Shown here: positions 50,168 to 61,931 of the stretch, in pieces | Layout: each line of letters begins with the position of its first letter | Position numbering within the stretch: position 1 is the first letter of the stretch | From: Nipponacmea schrenckii | Lineage: Eukaryota; Mollusca; Gastropoda; Lottiidae | Reading direction: 5' to 3' | Assembly: GCA_030562195.1 (NCBI GenBank) | Contig: JAUJPP010000005.1 | Span: 34,149,106-34,213,105 of the forward strand | Length of the DNA stretch: 64,000 nt | Position numbers and translations under genes: made by a program | Notes under the pieces: model-generated | What the model was told of the DNA's origin: nothing | Seen by the model: only the letters and a program-made list of their open reading frames with translations | The model's database searches: none

Positions 50168-50603
50168 TTAAGTCAAAATTTTATATCGGGTGCAGTAGAA
50201 GCTACAATATTCAATAGATTTTGGTGAAACTTGCTATGAGCCTTGCAATTAATTAGACGGCGGTCAAGTTAAAATTTGAAAATTTTTCAATGAACTTATA
50301 TTTAAGTTATTTCCCTTGACTTAGTCGCGTCAAAATTGTATTTGCAATAGAAGCTAAAATTTTCAACGGATTTTGATGAAACCCGGTTTGCTCATCGGAT
50401 TTGATAAGGCGGTAGACATGTTCAAATTAGATAATTTCGATGAACGATTTACAGCCCTCGATTAAAATCGCGTCACAATGCAATAGAAGCTACAATAATG
50501 GATTTGGTGAATGCATTGGAATTGATAAATCAAAGGAACAATGATTCAACAATACTGCTGTTTGGGCATATGTTACCTTGCCTGGGAAGCTATCTTACTT
50601 TAA

Positions 50604-51091
50604 AGAGGCCCAGGCTTGATCTTTAGGGGTCGTTTTGGGCCTTTGTTACAATTAAACAGTCCTCAGAAATACTCAAGCTCTAAGAAAATCGCAAAATACC
50701 TTGAAAAATACCTCAAACAAAAAATTTCACTTTTCATTTTTTTCCGTGCTGTACGCGGCTGGTCTCCAGTCAGTCTGAAAATTGTGTTTCCTTTTGACAA
50801 AGTCTACAACTGAAAATGCGTTGTAGTCTATTTATATAGATGACCGCTATTGCACGACGGGAAGGATAACTCTTTTATTATCAAGACGAACGTTTTCCAA
50901 TATGGCGGGACGTTCGTAATTTCTTACGACATTATGATTTTTCAAACACGGATAATTATCGATACACATGGATTTGAAGGCTCAAATTTCAAAGGTAAGC
51001 TCTGTAGACTATTTCTGATTAGCTAACAAAAAGATTTCATGTGTTTTAGGCTGTCGGATGATTGTCCGAAACAAATAAAGCCTGGGCCGCT
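50604..51091. mobile_element. MITE with AGAGGCCCAGGCTT termini, copy 2
   Basis: Same family as 14901-15376 along its whole length. Ends AGAGGCCCAGGCTT and AAGCCTGGGCCGCT, with TTAA on both sides (50600-50603, 51092-51095). Confidence 0.85.
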
Positions 51092-51095
51092 TTAA

Positions 51096-52585
51096 AGATG
51101 ACGAATTGTTTGAATAAAAATGGGAAGTAACGATTTTTTGTATAAACACATTTTCAGCTGTTTATTGAATATTTCACAATGCAAATCAGAGATCAAGATG
51201 GATAACGGACGTTATGTCAAGGAGATTTCATAACAGGATGACTAGGATCCGGTTATTGCTCGAAATCGAAAGTGGATCTTTTATCTTTAAATTTCCTCCA
51301 TTGACTATGGATCTATCAATTTTATTTGATAAAAGTATCGATATTATTTTCTTTCCATTATAATCTTACCAAACATGTATAAAAATATTATGATTCTAAT
51401 GGCGCTAGGTTTGCTAACAATAGCGAATTGTATCGTAATAAGCTGGGTTTATACTTTTTACGTCGTTAAACGCCGTAAAACGTTAACGCCCGCATGCGCC
51501 GACCTTTTCGTGTCATAAACTATGAAATTACATAACTGATAGAGATAACCATGGTAAGAATCGTAGTTTAGTGCAATCGATGTCTATTATTATACGTATA
51601 ATCATAGTACATGTCCAGGAACATCCATACTTACCATCTCGACCCAACGTCTCGCCAGATATTTTCCATCTTCACCTGGTCTTTAAAATCAGACCAGGTT
51701 TTCACGTACAAACACTTAAATTTTTCAACCTCAATTATCAACCTCTCATCTGTGTTATCAACGTTGTCCATGTTTGAAGAAAAGATCCAAATCACTCCTT
51801 GTCTGTGTTATACAATAGCTACTTGTGATTGGTTGAATTGCCGGCGTTTGCTAGCGTAAACGCTGGAAAGTTCAACACAGTTGAACTCTGGAAAAAGTTA
51901 CGGCGTGTCTCGCTGGCGATATAAGTATAAATCGATGCACTGAAGAACGCCGGCAAACGCCGTATTCCAGCGTATAAAGGCGTTTATGGCGTCAAACATA
52001 GGCGTGCTGGAGGTTTTGAAACTGGGGTTGCGGGAGAGATTTGTGCCCGAATTCTACTGAACGCGGCCCCAGCCCGGATACGGCGGGAGGTGCTCCCCCA
52101 GAAAATTTTGAAAATCTTCATTCAATCTGTTGCATATCGCAAGCCCACAAGGCTTCCACATGAATATCTCGATATTCGGGTAGTTTGCTTCAATAGAATC
52201 TAGGGATTCGGGCAGGAATCGGTTCCCGGTAATATTAGTGGGTATTTTAAAAAAAAAAAAACAAGAAGACTCGGGAACTGTCAGTGCCCGAATATGTCGA
52301 GAATTTTGCCCGAATATGACGGGGGTGCAACCATCCCCCCCTACCCTGCTCTCACCTCCCGTACACCTATGGGGTTAAAAGCCTTAAGTATAAACCCACC
52401 TATGTTTGTTTTGTGAAAAACTAAAAATTTTGTACCCATATCAAATTTCATTGTAAAGACAAAAATGACAAAGATTGGGTAGTCTAGACTGTTAGCAAGG
52501 TTACACTTTACAAACCAATAGGATTGTATAAGCTTAGAAACACTTATTTTTTCTAACAAAATGTCTTTTTACCTTAATTTTTTTT
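51096..52585. other. Intergenic between PRMT6 and the SAMD3-like pseudogene
   Basis: No exon recognised. 51440-51500 and 51830-52010 share GC-richer AACGCC/GGCGTT words and could be the ends of an old element. 52020-52370 is a GC-richer block (CGGCGGGAGG, CCCGAATATG repeats) of unknown nature. Confidence 0.4.
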
Positions 52586-53752
52586 TTATAATATATCAAG
52601 CAGAAAACACTCTCTCACTTCAGTTTTCAAACTACTATGACAAAAAAAAAAAAAAAAAAAAAAACACCTTTGAATAAATTCAAAGGTTTGAGTTGCCTTT
52701 GGATGATATTCCAAATTAAATATATAGTAAACTCCAAACACTACCATCACTGCCTCATCTATAGTGTCTAAAGTTGTTATCACTTTATTCTCCAATACAA
52801 TATGGAATAAAAGGGCTGTACAAATCTCCTAAAAAAGTAATAAAAGGATAGATGGAAGAGATGCAATGTAAGAAATACAACCTCTTTAAACGTTGAAAAT
52901 AAATTATATTTATAAGCAGAAATATAAAGCATAACGGGGGTGTTTGGCAACCCCAAAAGATACACCCATTTGACCATGATAACGATAACTATTAAAAATA
53001 TTCCCTATACTTCTGTTCAGCAAAGAAAATCATCAATCCTAGGTGAACCAATGTGTTCATTTCCTTTCTTCAATATTATTGGAAAAAAGGGAAATTGTTG
53101 TTACTTCCTATGATATTATAGGAAACAGAAAAAAACAGTGGCTTTCGTGTTGGAAAGCTTTCAAACCTCCATCCAATGCAAAAGAGTCAAAGGCTAATTT
53201 CAAAGGACACAATCCCTATAATTAATCTAACTTCCACCTACCAATCACTGCAATTACTGGAGCACCATCCTTTCTCCTGATAGACTCAACTTGTTTAACA
53301 TCTGTACTATGGAAGACAATCCCTGCCATAATTAATCATTCTTAATGCTTAATTCGGTGTTAAACATTAGTACAGTAAAATCAACATTTGTACGCTTAAT
53401 TTGACATTCGTTCACTAAATTCATAATTTGTTGTTAAAAATTTATCATTCGAATAAAGAATATTACTGAACAAATTAACGATAAAGCCGAACTAATATTG
53501 CCCACTTCATAACGCCGAATGAAGTTTACCGAACAAATGTTGAAAAACATTTCTCGCATTTCATGAGAACGATATCATTATGACGACATGTGGCGCTGCT
53601 CAATTTTAGTTAGGGCTTCGTTCCTATTTGATGAGGCCATTCCTTTTACTTCAACTCCAGTAAATAGGAAAGGAAACAATGGTATTGTGACGGATCAAGG
53701 TGACTCTGGGGTGCGAAACTCGGTCGTTTCATAGCTAAATTCGCCTAGACAT

Positions 53753-54907
53753 GTGTCTGTACTTGTATGGAACATTAATGGTCTGAAATCATCCGTATCT
53801 GATAAATCGTTTGTTAACTTTCTTTCATATTATGATCTACTTCTGTTTAGTGAAACTTGGATTAAGGATGAAGCTACAATTGCCATCAATAACTTTTCAG
53901 AGGGAATATTCATAAATCGGCAAAAATCATTCCAATTGGGAAAGCGTTACGATATATGTGGTGGTTTAGCTGTATATTTCAAACCATTTCTAAAGGATTT
54001 TATTCAAGTCAAGGACATATGTGACTGGGGTGCTTGCGTTCTCAAGTGTGATAAAAGGATATGTTTTGATATCAAAACCACTTTCATTATATTTACATAT
54101 ATCCCTCCTGATAACAGTTCATTCCATAACATTCTCGATTTGGATCCATTTCTCAAAATTGAGCAGCTATATCGTAAATTTTGCGATGAGGGTAATGTTT
54201 TAATATGTGGTGATTTAAATGGCCGAACCAGAAGTGAACTTGACTTTATTGTAAACAACAACCTTGATCATTATTTAGATAGTGCTCCATATGATGATCC
54301 GAATATTGATGACTTTTCCATAAGATTTTCTGAAGATAAAATCCTTAATGCCTTTGGTAAGCGTATACTAGAACTCTGCAAGTCTACTGGATGTTTGATT
54401 TGCAATGGTAGGCTTGGTAATGACATTGGGATTGGTAAATTCACATATCACTCGGCTAAAGGTCATAGCTTGATCGACTACTTAATTGTCCCTCCTAGCT
54501 TTTTACCCTATATAATAGATTTCGATGTACTTGATCCCACGGAATATTCTGACCACTGTGCATTGAGTTTCAAACTTGAGCTTGCGTCTAGTTTTAGACG
54601 TATCACAGCTTCAACTTCAAGCAATGAGGTAGTTATGAACGTAAGGGTTAAATGGGAAGCCTGTAAGGTTAATGAATTCAGAGAGTTAGTATCTTTGAAC
54701 TTTACCAAACTTCAGGATATTATTCAAACGCATTGTAATGATGTACATGTCCTGGTCAGTGAGGTTAGTGATATTTTTAAGAATATCATTCAAACTATAT
54801 TTGGCAAAGTTCGCTTCACACTACCCATAACAAATGGCTATCGTAAGATCAAAAACGATCCCTGGTTTGACTCTTCGTGCAGGAAATCCAGGAAGTCTAA
54901 CACATAA
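53753..54907 (+). pseudogene. LINE endonuclease domain (APE type), truncated ORF2
   Basis: 384 codons are open. The exonuclease-endonuclease-phosphatase fold covers about residues 1-280: WNINGL (N), LLFSETW (catalytic E), FTYIPPDNS, ICGDLNGRTR (GDxN), LIDYLIV and YSDHCALSF (SDH). This nuclease nicks target DNA to prime reverse transcription. The frame is open upstream to a TAG without an ATG; the first codon shown is GTG, so the true start is probably lost. After SSCRKSRKSNT the frame ends at the deletion that removed the reverse transcriptase. Confidence 0.82.
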
Positions 54908-54918
54908 CACAACATTCT

Positions 54919-55764
54919 TTATTCCAATCATTAGTTGAATCGATCTTAAACTACGGTTGTGAGGTATGGGGTTTTACCCGGGCCCAAAACCCATCGAAAA
55001 GATTAAAAATGATTTCCTACGTTACATTTTGTTTGCTGGTAAAAATACACCCTTACTAACATTATTTGGTGATACAGGTATTTTCCCATTGTATGTTACT
55101 AGGAGAGTTAAGATTATTAATTATTGGCTAAAAATCTTGTCTTCGAACAATCCACTATTGTATACTACCTTTAAAACTATGCGCGCTGATAGCTTTCACG
55201 GTAAAGAAAATTGGGCTAGTAATCTCCACAAATTGCTTGATGAGTTGGGTTTTAGTATAGTCTTTACGGAAAATTATCCTGTTAACATTAAGCTTATTCA
55301 TTCTATTCATAATCGGATAAAAGACCAGTATATTCAGGAATGGTCATCTGCAATCGCTGCATCCAGTAAGTTAAGATTTTACCAACGTGTTAAAGTTAAT
55401 TTTAGAACTGAGTTCTATCTAGAATCAAAACTGTTAAATAAAGCTTATAAGAATATTATTTTCAAACTAAGATCTGGTACATTGAAGCTTAATATCGAAA
55501 TAGGCAGATATTTTTAAAATAGACCGTGATAAAAGAATATGTAAAATTTGTCAGACTAAATCTGTCGAAGATGAATATCATTTATTGCTTTGTTGTCCAG
55601 CATACACTATGCTAAGACATAAATTTCTCCCTCGTTTCGCCTGGTCATTTCCTTGCTTGTCCAAATTAGACAGAATATTGAAATTTGACAAAATTATTGA
55701 CCTGCGTAATCTCGGGAAATATTTAGTGGAAGCTATGAAATTTAGATCTAATTTAATTTCTTAA
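54919..55764 (+). pseudogene. LINE ORF2 C-terminal region
   Basis: 54966-55517 encodes the post-RT region (EKIKNDFLRYILFAGKNTPL, LYVTRRVKIINYWLKIL, RIKDQYIQEW). After a one-base break near 55515 it continues to a zinc-knuckle-like CKICQTKSVEDEYHLLLCCP and a stop at about 55764. This is the usual C-terminus of CR1/RTE-like LINE proteins in marine invertebrates; clade not resolved. Confidence 0.75.
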
Positions 55765-58700
55765 CTATTGTGTATTTACAATTTTGTATGAATTGCATGT
55801 ATGAACTTATTATTTTTGTATATTATTATATGATTCTGTAAATTATTTTTGTAAAATTAGGGGCTATAGCTACATTTGTGGCTTTGTCTGAAATAAACTA
55901 TCAACTATCTATTTGTTTCGCCAATTTTTATGGACGGCCAGTGGCTGTGTACAAAGTAAAGAATCTTATTATGAATTCCAATTTGATAAAAAGCGAAGAT
56001 TTTAATCAAACTCTTGGTACTCTTTATTCATTGGAATGTGAGATTTTGAGATAAATATGGTGCCTATACCATGAAATGTTTTCAAAATGGCAAATTTTTG
56101 TACAGTCCACAGTGATGGTGGTTGGACAGATAATTTGATGGAATTTGCAAAATCCCAACTACCGGTACATGGTTTCTTCAGACGTGTGAATATATATAAA
56201 ATTCCAATATAATAGTATTTTCATGCAAAGTTTAGTTACTGGCCAGATAATCAAACTCTTGGTTCTCTTTATTCATTGGAATGTAAGATTTTGAGATAAA
56301 TATGGTGCCTATACCAGGAAATGTTTTGAAAAATGGCCAATTTTTGTACAGTCCACAGTGATGGTTGTGGGACAGATATTTTGATGGAATTGGCAAAATC
56401 CCAACTACCGGTACATGGTTTCTTCACACCTTTGAAGATATCGAAAATTCCAATATAAAAGTATTTTCATGACAAGCTTAGTTACTGGCCAGTTCGAGAC
56501 GAATTTTTGAATAGTCCACTCTGATGGTGGTGGGCTATGTTTTGATGGAATTGGCAGAATCCCAACCACATGGCGCCTTCAGACCTGTGAATATCCCCAA
56601 AATTCCAAAGAAATGGTATTTTCATGCCAAACCTAATGACTGGTCAGTCAGTGATGAAGACTCTTCATGGCCATTTTTTGAAAAATGGACAATTTTTTAA
56701 CAGGCCACGGTGATGGTGGTTGGGCATAAATTTTGATGGAATTGGCAGAATCCTAACCACACGGTGCCTTCAGACCTGGGAATAAATCAAATAATTCCAA
56801 TGTAATGGTATTTTCATGCAAAATTTAGCGACTGGCCAGTCAGTGATAAAGACTTCATGGCAAATTTTTTGAAAAATGACCTTTGTTTGAAAAGTCCACG
56901 CTGATGCCAAACGTAGTGACTGGCCAGTCAATTGATAAAATATGGTCAATTTTTTTATCAGTTCACGCTGATGGTGGTGGGGCATAAGTTTTGATGATGG
57001 AATTGGTAGAATCCCTACCACATGTGGTGCCTTCAGACCTATGAAAATCCAAAAAATTCCAATGAAATGGTATTTTCATGCCAAATTTAGCGACTGGCCA
57101 GTCAGTGATAAAGACTCTTCATGGCAAATTTTTTGAAAAATGACCTTTGTTTGAAAAGTCCATTCTGATGGTGGTGGGGAATAAATTTTGAATTGGCAGA
57201 ATCCCAACCAAATAGTGGCTTCTGACCTTTATGCCCCACCACCATCAGCGTGGACTGTTAAAAATTGACGACGAGCCATAACAAGTCTTCATCTTTATCT
57301 GGCCAGTAACTAAACTTGGCATGAAAATACTATTATATTGGAATTTTAGATATATTCACACGTCTGAAGAAACCATGTGGTTTGGATTTTGCAAATTCCA
57401 TCAAATTATCTGCCCACCACCATCACTGTGGACTGTACAAAAATTTGCCATTTTGAAAACATTCCATGGTATAGGCACCATATTTATCTCAAAATCTCAC
57501 ATTCCAATGAATAAAGAGTACCAAGAGTTTGATTAAAATCTTCGCTTTTTATCAAATTGGAATTCATAATAAGATTCTTTACTTTGTAAAGGCCACTGGC
57601 CGGCCATAAAAATTGACCAAATAAATAGGAACGAAGCCCTAACTCAAATTGAGCAGCGCCACTTGTCGTCATAATGATAATGTTCTCATGAAATGCGAGA
57701 AATGTTTTTCAACATTTGTTCGGTAAACTTCATTCGGCGTTATGAAGTGGGCAATATTAGTTCGGCTTTATCGTAAATTTGCTCAGTAATATTCTTTATT
57801 CGAATGATAAATTTTTAACAACAAATTATGAATTTAGTGAACGAATGTCAAATTAAGCGTACAAATGTTGATTTTACTGTACTAATGTTTATCACCGAAT
57901 TAAGCATTAAGAATGATTAATTATGGCAGGGATTGTCTTCCATACTGTACAAGGCTAAAATTAAACAAAGGTTTTTTTTTATTGTTTCTGATTGCAAATA
58001 CTAAAAAAAAAAAATCTGGCAAAGTAAAAAATAAAAATGTTATCTAACAAAAAGTAATTATTACAGATAAAAGCAGTGCCAAAGATAAGGGCTACCACTT
58101 TAGTTCACATGTCTGTCTATTACTTACCAGATTTTAAATTATTCAAATTTTTAGTAAAGAGAATCAACAAGGTTTTTTTTATCCTACAGAGTATAGTATG
58201 GTCTTCTAATGTTTGGAGGACACTTGACAATATTACTTAAAGATTACTTACCTGGTGAAATTCTAACAGACCATCCTCCTTGAAGTATGTCAAAAGCAGT
58301 TGGATAAAGGCAGCTAGCTTGATGTGTGGATGGACTGCCTTAACTTGACTGTCCATTATACTTATTTCCTTACGAAGGGTTGTGAATAATTGAAAATTTC
58401 CTTTTCCCATTATTTACGTAACTAAGTAATGAATGGCCAGTTAACGTTTCAAAGTGCTGACACAACACAACACCTCTTTCTGTAAAATGTATGGAAATTC
58501 TTTTAATATATCTGTGGTAACACCAGAATTTATTATCTTCCTCTGTAATGGGTATGTTTCATTCATGTACTGAACCACAGTTCCTTGACAAGTGAAGTTT
58601 TTTGACCTTTGGAATTCCGATTTCATCCACTCCTTTTTCTTATTTAAAAGTTCTTCTTCTTCACTATCTATTGCCACACTCCATGTATCCAAACAACCAT

Positions 58701-59195
58701 ATGTTTTGGTACACAATTTATTTGCTTCTATTTCATTTCCTGTAGATGAATCACTGCTTTTTCGATTTAAATTGTTGAGCCGATCCATGATACAGGACAT
58801 AACACTTGAATAACCGTTTCCTATGACTTTTCCCATAATATTGTCACCTAAAGATTGTTCATATCGACTGACGAAACGCGACGCTATGATATGCACATCT
58901 TTGAAATTCGGTTTCTTGCATACATCCCTAATACTGTGCACCAAAATTCTTATCGTCTCCCTTCTCAAATATTCAGCTGGTCTTTTATTTTCTTCACACT
59001 CGTCAAGAAAGAGCTTGGGAAATTTCTCCCAAGGTATCTTAAATGACTGCGCCCAAAAAGAAGGAGGCATTCCTTGGTCATCCGAAGAAGAGCTTCTATG
59101 CGAGCTTGAACAAGGTGAATTCAACAGGATTGTTAAAGTGCTGTGATCTGTATAATATGTACTTTCAATACTGGTATTTGAAGAGTTTCCATCAT

Positions 59196-59643
59196 CTGAA
59201 GAATATGAAAGAATAACCCTTAAAAATAATGGAGACATCCTACCACACAAGGTTATGATCATTACTCACATATTGTTTATATATCATAAACAAGCAGACA
59301 CCAAAAAGACAATATGCTCACCTGCAGCCACTCTGAGGAGTGCAAAAAACACAAATAGCATACAAAATTGAAAAAATAATGGATGCTATAAAAATTGTGT
59401 TCTATATCATAATGATGCTGGTTTTGGAATATAATGGACATTTAATGATGATGAGGCTGTATACCAAATTTCATAAAGATCTATGATGATGTAGCCACAG
59501 ACCCAGTTCCATGATGATTCTATAATAATTGTGGTCTAGATCGCCCCAACAAGTTATACAATATCTGTATCACCAAGATCACTATAAAAGTCCCCTTTGT
59601 CATGCCAAGAACCCACAACAAAAAGCGTAGAAAATTATGGATA
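59196..59643. other. Intron 1 of the SAMD3-like gene
   Basis: AT-rich, with a few ATGATG-rich words; no gene or clear repeat seen before the LTR element. Confidence 0.4.
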
Positions 59644-59648
59644 GTACT

Positions 59649-60131
59649 ATGACAGTGTGATGTTATAGAAACTAATCAGCCCTAGACTCTCCAATAGTAA
59701 CAGAAGCTTAATTACATTAATCCATTTATTCCTGTTATTACCTTATTCAACTGTCAGCTAAACATTTCATTTTAAACAGCTTTAATCTTTTTATGTTTTA
59801 ATTGTCTATTGTTTCACTAAATCTTGGATTAATCTATTGTATTTCAATTGGTAATTAATTAATGTCAATGCAGCAATTTTAATATAAATACTGACCGATA
59901 TGATATGAGAGACATCTTGGATTTACCAGATCAACCATTCAGACGGACTATGCCAATGTATATGGAAATATTGTAACCATTAGTATTTTAACAGGATCAA
60001 GTGCATCTTGGATTGGCCAGAACACCTATGCAGACGGACAACGCCGATGTATTTGTAAATATTGTATCCAGATATTATTAAACAGTTTTAAGTTCTTTAT
60101 CATAGTTTTAGTGTATTTTCTCACTACTACA
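59649..60131 (+). repeat. Left LTR
   Basis: Contains a TATA-like TATAAATACTGACC near 59884. It also has an imperfect internal duplication of about 90 bp (CATCTTGGATTTACCAGA...CAGACGGACTATGCCAATG versus CATCTTGGATTGGCCAGA...CAGACGGACAACGCCGATG). The LTR should supply the promoter and poly-A signals. Confidence 0.9.
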
Positions 60132-60210
60132 ATTGGTGGAGATCCTACAAGATTCCGGTACCCTCAAAAGAAAAGCCAGTAAGTGTACCCCCTACAATAG
60201 AAGAACAGTT

Positions 60211-61161
60211 ATGGAAAGTATCATTCCCAGAAAGGTATTGGATCTTTTAAAACTTATGGGATTACAGAATTTTCCAGTTAACTGGTCGATAGAAGAAAAG
60301 AATGAACAGTTCTCACTTATGTTGACATGGAACAGAAATTCTCACAGGTTTGCTTCGACCTATAAACCACTGGTTAAATCTGAAAGCAGGCTGAAACGAG
60401 ACAGAATGAGATATCAACAGTACAAAGAGAAGAGAGCATATATTAACTCCAGTACCACATCCACTTCAGTAATAGATACTGGTCGAGAAACAGGCAAGGT
60501 TTCAATTCAAACAGCTGAAATTACAATGTTTACCAGTGAAATAGGCAGCCAAACTTCCAATGCCATTCACCACGATAAGGGTATAGCAGCAAAGATAATG
60601 ACTAGCACCACATCTTCTCAGACAGATGAAGCTACAATGAAACGGTCTGTCAAAATGTTTGCTGCTTCGACAATCCAGAAAGTAGCAGAGAAGGTTGTGA
60701 GAAGAAAACTAAGTATACGGAAAGCAGGAAAGATGGAATACCTGGTGAAATGGAAGAATCTCCCTTCAACTATGAACACGTGGGTAATCGACGATGACTT
60801 AGATGCTAACGCATCTGAGTATATTCGTAAATATTCGTCAAGAATACCTGGGCCTACCAGACGAGACAAAAGGCATATGCAACATATAGCGTATTTGAAG
60901 GCGGAACAACCGAAATTAATAAAGAAGCGAATGGAACATAGTACTTTAAGTGAAATGGTTTTAAAAAGAAGAACACTGTTGAATGGTGACACTGAATATT
61001 TTATAAAATGGACTGGGCTGCCATCTACAATGAATTCATGGGTTTTAGAGCAGAATTTAGACGATAACGCCTGGGATTATTTAAACGAGAACGAGTGTAA
61101 AATAGAGTGTCAAGAATGTGGTGGATATGCATATTATGCGGATAGATTTAATCGTTATTAA
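60211..61161 (+). CDS. Double-chromodomain protein of the LTR element, 316 residues
   Basis: First ATG at 60211 (MESIIPRKVLDLLK); the frame is open upstream to the LTR without another ATG. The N-terminal part (NWSIEEKNEQFSLMLTW, KSESRLKRDRMRYQQYKEK) is like N-terminal regions of other invertebrate retroelement proteins I recall. A Ser/Thr-rich linker follows. Then come two chromodomains, each with the retroelement-style pattern: about 60688-60840 (VVRRKLSIRK, MEYLVKWKNLPSTMNTWV) and about 60949-61095 (MVLKRRTLL, TEYFIKWTGLPSTMNSWV). The aromatic residues Y and W are present (EYLVKW, NTWV; EYFIKW, NSWV). The tail has CQECGGYAYYADRF. Chromodomains bind methylated histone tails and, in Gypsy chromoviruses, sit at the end of integrase to steer insertion. 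A free double-chromodomain product is unusual; its role is inference. Confidence 0.85.
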   Translation: MESIIPRKVLDLLKLMGLQNFPVNWSIEEKNEQFSLMLTWNRNSHRFASTYKPLVKSESRLKRDRMRYQQYKEKRAYINSSTTSTSVIDTGRETGKVSIQTAEITMFTSEIGSQTSNAIHHDKGIAAKIMTSTTSSQTDEATMKRSVKMFAASTIQKVAEKVVRRKLSIRKAGKMEYLVKWKNLPSTMNTWVIDDDLDANASEYIRKYSSRIPGPTRRDKRHMQHIAYLKAEQPKLIKKRMEHSTLSEMVLKRRTLLNGDTEYFIKWTGLPSTMNSWVLEQNLDDNAWDYLNENECKIECQECGGYAYYADRFNRY

Positions 61162-61227
61162 TCGTGTGTGTGCTGACTTTTCTTCTTTAAGCCTCGAGGA
61201 CGAGATTTTTCACGGAAGGGGCGTATT

Positions 61228-61710
61228 ATGACAGTGTGATGTTATAGAAACTAATCAGCCCTAGACTCTCCAATAGTAACAGAAGCTTAATTACATTAAT
61301 CCATTTATTCCTGTTATTACCTTATTCAACTGTCAGCTAAACATTTCATTTTAAACAGCTTTAATCTTTTTATGTTTTAATTGTCTATTGTTTCACTAAA
61401 TCTTGGATTAATCTATTGTATTTCAATTGGTAATTAATTAATGTCAATGCAGCAATTTTAATATAAATACTGACCGATATGATATGAGAGACATCTTGGA
61501 TTTACCAGATCAACCATTCAGACGGACTATGCCAATGTATATGGAAATATTGTAACCATTAGTATTTTAACAGGATCAAGTGCATCTTGGATTGGCCAGA
61601 ACACCTATGCAGACGGACAACGCCGATGTATTTGTAAATATTGTATCCAGATATTATTAAACAGTTTTAAGTTCTTTATCATAGTTTTAGTGTATTTTCT
61701 CACTACTACA
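61228..61710 (+). repeat. Right LTR
   Basis: Same length as the left LTR and without a visible difference. It ends 12 bases from the donor of exon 1 of the minus-strand SAMD3-like gene. Confidence 0.9.
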
Positions 61711-61931
61711 GTACTCACTAATACCTGACCCAGTAATTTGTCTGCGTGCTTCAGCCAACAGCCTTCTTGCTGGAATTAGCTTTACGATATCAGATATACC
61801 CTCTGCTTGGACATACTGAAGAGATTGCACACTACCAACACCCAAGTCCTCTAATTTTTTCTTGAGAAGGCTTATCTGTGTTGTAGATAAATCTGGCATT
61901 AATTCTTTTATCAGTAAAATAACCTCACTTT

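Larger units (their letters stand above)
47721..50596 (+). mobile_element. Family C element split by nested insertions
   Basis: Begins TTTTATACGCCCGCATGAATA at 47721 and, after a family B Helitron-like insertion (47741-49554), resumes with family C internal sequence (TTTTTGAGTTATTGCCC). It ends GGGCATATGTTACCTTGCC near 50596. A TTAA MITE is nested at 49862-50167. Confidence 0.65.
53641..55908 (+). mobile_element. Non-LTR retrotransposon (LINE), internally deleted
   Basis: Flanked by a 7-bp duplication CTATTTG (53634-53640, 55909-55915). It has an AP-endonuclease frame (53753-54907), then jumps to the sequence normally found after the reverse transcriptase, and ends with a short repeat (AACTATCAACTAT) instead of poly-A. 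The whole reverse transcriptase core is missing between about 54905 and 54920, so it cannot move by itself. It is nested in the left arm of the long-TIR element. Confidence 0.82.
53308..57944. mobile_element. 4.6-kb element with very long terminal inverted repeats
   Basis: The ends TATGGAAGACAATCCCTGCC and its inverse start arms of about 640 bp: 53308-53640 plus 55916-56230 on the left (interrupted by a LINE), about 57300-57944 on the right. The arms include a block with ATTAGTTCGGC and GCGCTGCTC words, then GGCCAGTGGC and CCATTGGAATG-type sequence. The middle is imperfect tandem repeats (GACTGGCCAGTCAGTGATAA, GATGGTGGTGGG). A 6-bp duplication CTGTAC flanks it (53302-53307, 57945-57950). Without the LINE it has no coding sequence. 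It sits inside an exon of the SAMD3-like gene. Confidence 0.85.
59649..61710 (+). mobile_element. Compact LTR retroelement carrying only a chromodomain gene
   Basis: Two 483-bp direct repeats, 59649-60131 and 61228-61710, look identical base for base. They start ATGACAGTGTG (TG one base in) and end CTACTACA. A perfect 5-bp target duplication GTACT (59644-59648, 61711-61715) flanks the element, as in Ty3/Gypsy-like insertions. A possible primer-binding site starts TTGGTGGAGATCC right after the left LTR; a purine tract GGAAGGGGCG precedes the right LTR. Total 2062 bp. The internal 1096 bp has one gene and no gag, protease, reverse transcriptase, RNase H or integrase. Identical LTRs mean very recent insertion, so proteins must come from another element. 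Confidence 0.9.

Noticed and set aside
60133..60210. Extending the chromodomain protein to the TTG at 60133
   Set aside because: No ATG there, and the bases coincide with the likely primer-binding site after the LTR; the first ATG is 60211.
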